Source: Ruminococcus sp. UBA4321
Lineage (GTDB): Bacteria; Bacillota; Clostridia; Oscillospirales; Ruminococcaceae
DNA: 25,400 nt
Reading direction: 5' to 3'
NCBI GenBank assembly: GCA_002393815.1
Contig: DGUB01000034.1
Location: 1 to 25,400, forward strand
In this document: positions 1-4,585 of the stretch, one piece after another
Numbering within the stretch: position 1 is the stretch's first letter
Layout: the number at the start of each line of letters is the position of its first letter
Notes under the pieces: generated by a model
Database searches by the model: none
Told to the model about the DNA's origin: nothing
What the model saw: only the letters and a program-made list of their open reading frames with translations
Program-made: the position numbers and the translations under genes

Positions 1-167
1 GTTCACATTTTTGTTTTCCGCAGTCAATGCTGACGAGCATTCTGCCGGTAGGCTCATGGCTTGCGTTAGCGTGCTGTTTTGAATCGCTCCGGGATTTCCC
101 GATAGAATCCAGACAAATGCGCGAAGATTTGGATAAAAAATTATCTTACTTAATCTACAAATGGTAA
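1..167 (+). CDS. possible C-terminal end of a truncated gene
   Basis: The third forward frame is open from the left edge to a TAA at 165-167, giving about 54 residues ending in LSYLIYKW. It would meet the leucine-rich-repeat gene tail to tail with an 18-base overlap. The last part reads like an ordinary amphipathic protein end, but a reverse frame is also open over the same stretch. The assignment rests only on absence of stops, and no family is recognised. Confidence 0.25.
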   Translation, partial: SHFCFPQSMLTSILPVGSWLALACCFESLRDFPIESRQMREDLDKKLSYLIYKW

Positions 168-1820
168 GTCCCTGAAAAATTCCAGATATTCGGGATAATC
201 TTCACTGACTTCTGTAAAAATACGTTCTGCGTATTCTTTACGTTTTTCGAGATAATGCAGAAAGAAATCTGTATTAACATCAATCTTTCTTTTCTTACTC
301 CGGAGTGCATCCACAGCGATGAAAATTCGCTGACGGGTATGCACTCCGGAGGTATTTTTTGTCATTGCATCGAGAATGACCTGACTGTCGAAGAAATGCT
401 GTTTATCAGGATTCTGCCGGAAAGCTTGTAATAAGGAACTGTGTGCATATGCGCCGATGACATCCGAGCAGGGGATATATTTAATTATTTCCTGATTATC
501 CTCATGCCAGACAACCTTATACAGTTTATAACAGGCATCTGAGAAAATTTTCTTATTTGATGCGCAGAAAACCAAATCCAGAACACATACAGCAAGCCTT
601 CTGTCACGGATAGCATTTTCTTTGATACGATACAGAAGACCTTTCTGTTCGGATTGAATAGTCGTTTTCCAGTTCATGTACTGAATGTCGTACCATGTCA
701 GGTGGCTTCCGACAGGAAGTGTAATGACAGATTCATTTTCGTTTCCGATTCGCTCCGGATGACAGGGAAATTCTTTCCGTTCGTTTCTCGTTCCCCGATA
801 AGCATGAACAAAATAAGGAAGCATCAGGGAACGCTGATAGTTCGGAGAAAAATAAAAATACAAAGGAATACTGTGTGTAATAGCATCAAAAGCGAAATCA
901 AAATGGATATTTCCCTGTATTCTGTGCATATAAACCGAAATCCAGCTGTGCGAATCGGTGAAAGCGTTCTTTCCGAACATCAGCCAGTCACATTCCGGAA
1001 CGGTAATTTCTTTGGATTTCTGCCCGACTAAGAGAACATACAGTCCCTTGTAATTCTTTCCGGATTTCTGAGGAAAATCCACATGATTCCCGATAATGAG
1101 TGTATGATTTTTTTCAAGGGGAGTAAACCGGAACGCATTTCCGTTGAGGACTCTCTGCTGAGGGGCTTCAATGCTGAACGCTTCCAGACCGGAATAAGCA
1201 AACGCATGATTCTGAATATTCCAGCAGACAAGCGGAAAATGAATATATTTGAGATTTTTACAGCCTGCAAAGGCAGAATCGCCAATATGCTGTAGTGTTT
1301 TCGGCAGACGGATTTTTTTGAGATTCTGACAGGCAGAGAAAGCGCGTTCCGGAAGGATTTCCAGACCGTCAGCGAAGATACAGATTTCAAGATTGCTTCT
1401 TGAAAAAGCAGATTCACCGATTTTCCGGACAGTAGAGGGAATCAGAAGCTTTCTCAGAGTTTGATTCTGACAGAAAGCCTTTCTGCTGATTTCGTTGACT
1501 TTCTTCCCGTCGATATAAGCCGGAATGGTTAATTTTTTAGCATCTCCATGATAATTCGTAATTCTGACAGATTTTGATTTTTTCTGAAAAGAGAAACCTT
1601 TATTGACGGCTTCTTTTGCCGTGATAGATTTTTCCGGAATATCGGAACTTTTCGCCTTGAAATGTACTGGGATATAGACATCCGGCGGCTGATAGGGCTT
1701 TTTCTCAGGTTTCGGCGGAATGAAATTTTCCTGTTTTTTCTGCTGATAGGGGATAGGCTGACTTGAATTTTTATCTGAAAACAATTCAGAAAACAGCTTT
1801 TTCAGAAAATCGAAATTCAT
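150..1820 (-). CDS. cytoplasmic leucine-rich-repeat (BspA-like) protein
   Basis: A 556-residue protein with BspA-type (LRR_5) repeats at about residues 85-240, recognisable from recurring units such as IGESAFSRSNLE, LPERAFSACQNLKKIRLPKTL and IGDSAFAGCKNLKYIHFP. The N-terminus is charged and proline/lysine rich (about residues 20-60). There is no signal peptide or membrane segment, so it is probably cytoplasmic, unlike the secreted repeat protein later in the window. The C-terminal 300 residues match no family I recognise. They contain an ankyrin-like feel (FSDACYKLYKVV, VLDAMTKN) but no clear repeat. The start is fixed by a GAGGTG ribosome site overlapping the stop of the upstream dehydrogenase gene, 9 bases away, so the two are one operon. 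A binding or scaffold role is inferred from the repeats only. Confidence 0.8.
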   Translation of the reverse strand: MNFDFLKKLFSELFSDKNSSQPIPYQQKKQENFIPPKPEKKPYQPPDVYIPVHFKAKSSDIPEKSITAKEAVNKGFSFQKKSKSVRITNYHGDAKKLTIPAYIDGKKVNEISRKAFCQNQTLRKLLIPSTVRKIGESAFSRSNLEICIFADGLEILPERAFSACQNLKKIRLPKTLQHIGDSAFAGCKNLKYIHFPLVCWNIQNHAFAYSGLEAFSIEAPQQRVLNGNAFRFTPLEKNHTLIIGNHVDFPQKSGKNYKGLYVLLVGQKSKEITVPECDWLMFGKNAFTDSHSWISVYMHRIQGNIHFDFAFDAITHSIPLYFYFSPNYQRSLMLPYFVHAYRGTRNERKEFPCHPERIGNENESVITLPVGSHLTWYDIQYMNWKTTIQSEQKGLLYRIKENAIRDRRLAVCVLDLVFCASNKKIFSDACYKLYKVVWHEDNQEIIKYIPCSDVIGAYAHSSLLQAFRQNPDKQHFFDSQVILDAMTKNTSGVHTRQRIFIAVDALRSKKRKIDVNTDFFLHYLEKRKEYAERIFTEVSEDYPEYLEFFRDLPFVD

Positions 1821-1829
1821 GGAATCACC

Positions 1830-2855
1830 TCAATAATCAATAAGTTTATAGTCTTTATAGAATCGTCCGTAATCTTTAATTTTTTCAGTATCGTGCATAT
1901 GAATCAGAATGGGATAGAGAACCCGGACAGCACCGTCATCGAAGCTGAGATAAGGCTTAAACTCCTGACTGATTTTGTATGCACTCGGAAACTGATTTGA
2001 CACCCATCCGGGGTCGCAGGAATAGACATAGATTTCGTCCTTGACGAAGTCGGAAGCGATAGAATGTGTCATCATATTAAGGGAAGCCTTTGCCATGTTG
2101 GTATGGACATGACGGGCTAATTTCTGCTTGGTATTGAATCGTCCCTCAACGGAACTGACGTTGATAACAAATTTTCTGACGGAGTTATCATAAGCGAGAC
2201 AATGTCTTAACCCATTAGTTAAGAGAAAAGGCGCAGTAACATTGATAAGCTGAACTTCGAGAAGTTCCTGAGGGGAAATTTCTTCTGGTTTGCGAACCCA
2301 TGAATTAGAAGTCGGGGTTTCGCTGTAATCGAGAACCTGACCTTCCGGAACGAGAGAAAACTTCATAGAATCACGCGGAGTGAGCTGCATCAGTTTTGCA
2401 TCATAGGGGAGTGCAAGCTGATTTTCCTGTATTTCGAGTTGAGCGTAATAGTCATTGGATTTCTTGACGGTCTGGGCGGCGTTATTGATGAGAATATCCA
2501 GCTTGCCGTTGCAGAGCGTTTCAATCCGGCTGATAAGTTCCTGAATGCGGTCAACGCGCATGAGGTCGAAACCGATAATAAAGAGCCTGTCTTTAAAATC
2601 CTGATAATCCAGTTCTTTCTGATAGGTATCGAGCGCGGATTTCGGATAGCGCGTGACAGTGATAACAGACGCGCCCATTCTTAATAATCTTAATGCCGTG
2701 GCATAGCCGATTTTGATTCTTCCGCCGGTAATAACGGCGAATTTTCCGGACAAGTCACAGGTTAATTTTCTCATATCGTCATTCATTTTCTGACAGGCGG
2801 GGCAGATGCCGTAATCTTCGATATTTCGTTGACGGCAGATTAAACAGATTCTCAT
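1830..2855 (-). CDS. atypical short-chain dehydrogenase/reductase with N-terminal CxxC pair
   Basis: A 341-residue Rossmann-fold protein. Residues 1-22 hold a zinc-ribbon-like CxxC-x10-CxxC (C4, C7, C18, C21) fused to a short-chain dehydrogenase domain from about residue 36. Family hallmarks are the nucleotide loop TGGRIKIG (43-50), NNAA (124-127), the INVSS strand (231-235) and an MAK segment (254-256). Two key positions differ from the family: K48 sits where the classical TGxxxGxG motif has its middle glycine, and T252 occupies the catalytic tyrosine of YxxxK (TNMAK). Activity may be altered or lost. The ATG at 2855 was chosen over an upstream in-frame start because AAGGAG lies just before it and the upstream part would run through the divergent promoter. 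It is first in an operon with the leucine-rich-repeat gene. Substrate unknown. Confidence 0.82.
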   Translation of the reverse strand: MRICLICRQRNIEDYGICPACQKMNDDMRKLTCDLSGKFAVITGGRIKIGYATALRLLRMGASVITVTRYPKSALDTYQKELDYQDFKDRLFIIGFDLMRVDRIQELISRIETLCNGKLDILINNAAQTVKKSNDYYAQLEIQENQLALPYDAKLMQLTPRDSMKFSLVPEGQVLDYSETPTSNSWVRKPEEISPQELLEVQLINVTAPFLLTNGLRHCLAYDNSVRKFVINVSSVEGRFNTKQKLARHVHTNMAKASLNMMTHSIASDFVKDEIYVYSCDPGWVSNQFPSAYKISQEFKPYLSFDDGAVRVLYPILIHMHDTEKIKDYGRFYKDYKLIDY

Positions 2856-2870
2856 GATATAAAACACTCC

Positions 2871-2899
2871 TTGACAAAAAGAATAAAATATGCTATGAT
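2871..2899 (+). promoter_or_regulatory. promoter of the tRNA-like array
   Basis: TTGACA (2871-2876), a 17-base spacer and TATGAT (2894-2899) with an extended -10 TGC immediately upstream. Predicted transcription start is about 2906, which is the first base or two of the first structured element, so the primary transcript would begin with that element. The -35 overlaps the upstream region of the divergent dehydrogenase gene, whose ribosome site ends a few bases away. Confidence 0.88.
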
Positions 2900-2906
2900 T
2901 AACATA

Positions 2907-2960
2907 TCGGTAGTTTATGTAAAACGCCTCACCATAGAGGAGAAACGGCATGCCGTCCGG
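2907..2960 (+). repeat. structured tRNA-leader element, copy 1
   Basis: Copy 1 of a four-helix element. P1 TCGG/CCGG (2907-2910 with 2957-2960, one G-U). P2 GTTT/AAAC (2913-2916 with 2922-2925). P3 CCTC/GAGG (2927-2930 with 2937-2940) with loop ACCATA. P4 ACGG/CCGT (2945-2948 with 2953-2956). It ends 2 nt before the tRNA-like gene and starts at the predicted transcript 5' end. Confidence 0.8.
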
Positions 2961-2962
2961 TC

Positions 2963-3036
2963 GTCCAGTATAGTTCATCGGAAGAACAGCCGCCCTGCTA
3001 AGGCGGATGACTGCGGTTCGACTCCGCATACGGACG
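2963..3036 (+). tRNA. tRNA-like gene 1, anticodon GCU on a class I body, bulged acceptor stem
   Basis: A cloverleaf is readable. Acceptor is GTCC-(A)-GTA with TACGGAC, seven pairs but with A2967 bulged out. D-arm GTTC/GAAC, anticodon stem CCGCC/GGCGG with loop CTGCTAA (anticodon GCU at 2997-2999), variable loop ATGAC, T-arm TGCGG-TTCGACT-CCGCA. GCU reads serine AGY codons, yet serine tRNAs have a long variable arm and this one has five bases. Two bases instead of one separate the D and anticodon stems. CCA is not encoded. Amino acid identity is uncertain. Confidence 0.7.
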
Positions 3037-3045
3037 TAAAATTTG

Positions 3046-3103
3046 CCGGTAGTTTATGAAGAAAACACTTTCTCCTCATCAGGAAAGAGAAGCGAAAGCA
3101 CGG
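3046..3103 (+). repeat. structured tRNA-leader element, copy 2
   Basis: P1 CCG/CGG (3046-3048 with 3101-3103), P2 GTTT/AAAC around 3052-3066, P3 CTTTC/GAAAG with a longer loop containing CCTCATC, P4 a short GC-GAAA-GC hairpin with a GNRA tetraloop. This is the most divergent copy, but the order of helices is kept. It ends 2 nt before the next tRNA-like gene. Confidence 0.7.
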
Positions 3104-3105
3104 TT

Positions 3106-3178
3106 TGTAGAGTAGCTCAACTGGCAGAGCATCAGATCCTCAATCTGGGGGTTGGCGGTTCGACTCCGCCCTGTACAA
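3106..3178 (+). tRNA. tRNA-like gene 2, anticodon CUC with C33
   Basis: Acceptor TGTAGAG/CTGTACA has a G-G mismatch at pair 5. D-arm GCTC/GAGC, anticodon stem TCAGA/TCTGG with loop TCCTCAA, T-arm GGCGG-TTCGACT-CCGCC. If the loop is the usual seven bases the anticodon is CUC (nominally glutamate) and position 33 is C instead of the near-universal U. The helix could also close to a five-base loop. The body resembles no glutamate tRNA I know. The 3' end reads ACC, so CCA is not encoded. Confidence 0.65.
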
Positions 3179-3183
3179 CCTTA

Positions 3184-3241
3184 CCGTTAGTTTATAGAAA
3201 ACAGTATCACCAAAGATACAGAAGCGGAGAAATCCGTCCGG
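3184..3241 (+). repeat. structured tRNA-leader element, copy 3
   Basis: P1 CCG/CGG (3184-3186 with 3239-3241), P2 GTTT/AAAC, P3 GTATC/GATAC with loop ACCAAA, P4 CGGA/TCCG closed by a GAAA tetraloop. It ends 3 nt before the tRNA-like gene. Confidence 0.8.
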
Positions 3242-3244
3242 CAG

Positions 3245-3319
3245 GCGCACATAGCTCAGCGGTCAGAGCACCCGGCCTCCAAATCCGGGAGTACGAAGGT
3301 TCAACTCCTTCTGTGCGTT
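3245..3319 (+). tRNA. tRNA-like gene 3, anticodon CCA (tryptophan-like), enlarged anticodon arm
   Basis: Acceptor GCGCACA/TGTGCGT (first pair G-U), D-arm GCTC/GAGC, T-arm GAAGG-TTCAACT-CCTTC. The anticodon arm is CCCGG/CCGGG enclosing nine bases. A seven-base reading gives loop CTCCAAA with anticodon CCA and a C-U mismatch at the top of an extended stem. U33 is present. The anticodon is tryptophan's, but the base after the acceptor stem is U, whereas bacterial tryptophan tRNA has G73. CCA is not encoded; four U follow. Confidence 0.68.
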
Positions 3320-3322
3320 TTT

Positions 3323-3383
3323 GCTGATAGTTTAAGAATAAAACATCTTCCCAATGAAGAAGATACAGCGCAAGCGGTTCAGC
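3323..3383 (+). repeat. structured tRNA-leader element, copy 4 (P1 covariant)
   Basis: P1 is GCTG/CAGC (3323-3326 with 3380-3383), a compensatory replacement of the CCGG/CCGG of other copies and so direct support for this helix. P2 GTTT/AAAC, P3 ATCTTC/GAAGAT with loop containing CCAATG, P4 a GC-GCAA-GC hairpin (GNRA). It ends 2 nt before the tRNA-like gene. Confidence 0.8.
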
Positions 3384-3385
3384 AC

Positions 3386-3457
3386 ACGTGCATAGCTCAG
3401 GGGTCAGAGCTTCTGGTCGTCAACCAGAAAACGAGGGTTCAAATCCCTCTGCACGTT
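3386..3457 (+). tRNA. tRNA-like gene 4, anticodon GUC with C33
   Basis: A well-paired cloverleaf: acceptor ACGTGCA/TGCACGT, D-arm GCTC/GAGC, anticodon stem TCTGG/CCAGA with loop TCGTCAA, variable loop AAAC, T-arm GAGGG-TTCAAAT-CCCTC. The anticodon position reads GUC (nominally aspartate), but position 33 is C, not U. Aspartate identity elements such as G73 are absent (U follows the stem). CCA is not encoded and a U-run follows. Confidence 0.7.
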
Positions 3458-3460
3458 TTT

Positions 3461-3520
3461 CCGGTAGTTTCATTGAAAATATCGCTCCGATGGCGAAGAA
3501 ACAGGTAAAAGCCTGTCCGG
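3461..3520 (+). repeat. structured tRNA-leader element, copy 5
   Basis: P1 CCGG/CCGG (3461-3464 with 3517-3520), P2 GTTT/AAAT, P3 TCGC/GCGA with loop TCCGATG, P4 ACAGG/CCTGT with loop TAAAAG. It ends 2 nt before the tRNA-like gene. Confidence 0.82.
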
Positions 3521-3522
3521 AT

Positions 3523-3592
3523 GTCCGCATAACACAGGGGTTAGTGTCCCGTCTGCTAAACGGGGACGAGGGTTCAAATCCCTCTGCGGACA
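3523..3592 (+). tRNA. tRNA-like gene 5, anticodon GCU, minimal variable loop
   Basis: Acceptor GTCCGCA/TGCGGAC is perfect. D-arm ACAC/GTGT, anticodon stem CCCGT/ACGGG with loop CTGCTAA (GCU, U33 present), T-arm GAGGG-TTCAAAT-CCCTC. The variable loop is only three bases (GAC) and position 26 is missing, making the molecule 69 nt before the discriminator A. This is the second GCU anticodon in the array on a body without the long arm that seryl-tRNA synthetase recognises. Confidence 0.72.
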
Positions 3593-3597
3593 TTTTA

Positions 3598-3654
3598 TCG
3601 GTAGTTTATGAAAAACAGCGTTCCGATAACGCAGAAACGGGGAAACCCGTCCGA
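3598..3654 (+). repeat. structured tRNA-leader element, copy 6 (P1 covariant)
   Basis: P1 TCGG/CCGA (3598-3601 with 3651-3654), a U-A pair replacing C-G of other copies. P2 GTTT/AAAC, P3 GCGTT/AACGC with loop CCGAT, P4 ACGGG/CCCGT closed by GAAA. It ends 3 nt before the tRNA-like gene. Confidence 0.82.
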
Positions 3655-3657
3655 TTG

Positions 3658-3727
3658 GCTCACATAGTTCAATGGCAGAACACCGCCCCGCAGTTGGTAG
3701 ATGACGGTTCGATTCCGTTTGTGAGCT
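3658..3727 (+). tRNA. tRNA-like gene 6, irregular anticodon arm
   Basis: Acceptor GCTCACA/TGTGAGC is perfect, D-arm GTTC/GAAC and T-arm GACGG-TTCGATT-CCGTT are good. The anticodon arm (3682-3702) is poor. The best fold pairs ACC with GGT, then a G-U and a C-U mismatch, leaving loop CCCGCAG, with CGC at the anticodon position and C33. Only 21 bases lie between the D and T stems, so the molecule is short (69 nt plus one). Decoding looks doubtful. Confidence 0.6.
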
Positions 3728-3731
3728 TTCT

Positions 3732-3791
3732 CCGGTAGTTTATTTTAAAACAGCATTCCAATGATGCAGAAACAGGTCAAATCCTGTCCGG
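3732..3791 (+). repeat. structured tRNA-leader element, copy 7
   Basis: P1 CCGG/CCGG (3732-3735 with 3788-3791), P2 GTTT/AAAC, P3 GCAT/ATGC with loop TCCAATG, P4 ACAGG/CCTGT with loop TCAAAT. From base 3733 through the start of its tRNA-like gene it is identical to copy 8, a recent tandem duplication. Confidence 0.82.
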
Positions 3792-3794
3792 TAT

Positions 3795-3868
3795 GTCCGT
3801 ATAGCCTAGGGGTCAGGGCGGCTGTTGTGCCACGGCAGAGAACGGCGGTTCAAATCCGCCTGCGGACA
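3795..3868 (+). tRNA. tRNA-like gene 7, anticodon GCC (glycine-like)
   Basis: Acceptor GTCCGTA/TGCGGAC (one U-G), D-arm GCCT/GGGC, T-arm GGCGG-TTCAAAT-CCGCC, discriminator A. The anticodon stem CTGTT/GGCAG ends in two U-G pairs and carries loop GTGCCAC, giving anticodon GCC with U33. Two bases separate the D and anticodon stems. Glycine tRNAs normally have discriminator U in bacteria, so charging is uncertain. Confidence 0.7.
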
Positions 3869-3872
3869 TTTT

Positions 3873-3889
3873 GCACACATATTGTGTGC
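3873..3889 (+). other. perfect hairpin between units 7 and 8
   Basis: GCACACA-TAT-TGTGTGC forms a seven-base-pair hairpin in the only long spacer (about 34 nt) of the array. No U-run follows directly, so it is more likely a processing or spacer hairpin than a terminator. Confidence 0.6.
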
Positions 3890-3901
3890 AGATAAAAATT
3901 A

Positions 3902-3961
3902 TCGGTAGTTTATTTTAAAACAGCATTCCAATGATGCAGAAACAGGTCAAATCCTGTCCGG
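3902..3961 (+). repeat. structured tRNA-leader element, copy 8
   Basis: Identical to copy 7 apart from the first base of P1 (TCGG/CCGG, one U-G). P3 GCAT/ATGC with loop TCCAATG, P4 ACAGG/CCTGT. It ends 3 nt before the tRNA-like gene. Confidence 0.82.
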
Positions 3962-3964
3962 TAT

Positions 3965-4037
3965 GTCCGTATCGTTCAGCGGTGAGGACGCTAGATGTGC
4001 CACTCTAGAGATGAGGGTTCAAGTCCCTCTGCGGGCA
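3965..4037 (+). tRNA. tRNA-like gene 8, GCC within an eight-base anticodon loop
   Basis: Acceptor GTCCGTA/TGCGGGC (two U-G pairs), D-arm GTTC/GGAC, T-arm GAGGG-TTCAAGT-CCCTC. The anticodon stem CTAGA/TCTAG encloses eight bases, TGTGCCAC, sharing GTGCCAC with gene 7. An eight-base loop is the arrangement seen in +1 frameshift suppressor tRNAs. Position 9 is C rather than A. Discriminator A, CCA not encoded. It is the last gene of the array. Confidence 0.68.
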
Positions 4038-4097
4038 TGTACATAGTTTTATTTTACTATAAAACCCATAAAAAAGCAAGTAGTTTCTGCAATAAAA

Positions 4098-4130
4098 AAC
4101 GCCCTCCGGAATGGAGAGCGTTCTTTTTGT
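4098..4130. terminator. terminator between the tRNA-like array and HU
   Basis: AACGCCCTCC/GGAGAGCGTT hairpin (4098-4107 with 4113-4122). On the plus strand it has one C-A mismatch and is followed by TCTTTTT. On the minus strand the same pair is U-G and a run of T follows, so it fits HU termination best and could serve both convergent units. Confidence 0.8.
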
Positions 4131-4145
4131 TGAAACTATGTCAGA

Positions 4146-4424
4146 TTACTTGTTGTTGACAGCTTCCTTCAGGTTTTTGCCAGCCTTGAAAGCGGGAGCC
4201 TTGCATGCGGCAACGTCCTGCATTTCGCCGGTTCTGGGGTTCTTGCATTTCTTAGCGGCGCGTTCGCGAACTTCAAAAACGCCAAAGCCTGTGAGAGTAA
4301 CTTTGTCACCGGCAACGAGAGCGTCTTTTACACTGTCGAAAACAGCATCAACGAAAACGCCAGCTTCTTTCTTGGACTTACCAGTTTTTTCGGCAACAGC
4401 CTGAATCAGTTCTGCTTTTTTCAT
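4146..4424 (-). CDS. hup: DNA-binding protein HU
   Basis: A 92-residue histone-like protein. It opens with MKKAELIQAVAEKTG and carries the family signature GFGVFEVRERAAKK (residues 46-59) and the arm-tip NPRTGE with the intercalating proline P63. The length is typical. The ATG at 4424 is preceded by GGAGGAG at good spacing; an upstream in-frame start would run back through the promoter. It has its own consensus promoter and terminator and is monocistronic. C60 and C74 sit on opposite strands of the DNA-binding arm, where many HU proteins have Gly or Ser. HU coats and bends DNA in the nucleoid, probably as a homodimer. Confidence 0.96.
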   Translation of the reverse strand: MKKAELIQAVAEKTGKSKKEAGVFVDAVFDSVKDALVAGDKVTLTGFGVFEVRERAAKKCKNPRTGEMQDVAACKAPAFKAGKNLKEAVNNK

Positions 4425-4460
4425 AATATGAACTCCTCCAATAATAATTAATATACTAGT

Positions 4461-4489
4461 ATTATAAACGATTTTCACCGATTTGTCAA
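4461..4489 (-). promoter_or_regulatory. HU promoter
   Basis: Read on the minus strand: TTGACA (4484-4489), a 17-base spacer, TATAAT (4461-4466), a perfect consensus. A short palindrome ATACTAGTAT (4453-4462) overlaps the end of the -10 and the likely start site. Confidence 0.9.
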
Positions 4490-4585
4490 GGAAATTCCGA
4501 AAAATCGGCATTTCTGTGCAAATTCACGGCAAAAGCGGCTTAATTTTGGGTAATATACTATATAAAATCCCGGAAAACCGTGGAA

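Noticed and set aside
3043..3738. Forward open frames of 94 and 116 codons across the tRNA-like array
   Set aside because: They run through several tRNA cloverleaves and structured elements, have no ribosome site and look like chance openings.
3873..3889. Intrinsic terminator inside the array
   Set aside because: The hairpin is perfect but the following bases are AGATAAAAATT, without a U-run.
2907..3961. CRISPR-like array (regular spacing of repeats and unique segments)
   Set aside because: The unit is about 138 bases, the repeats vary with compensatory changes, the intervening segments fold as tRNAs and no cas genes are present.
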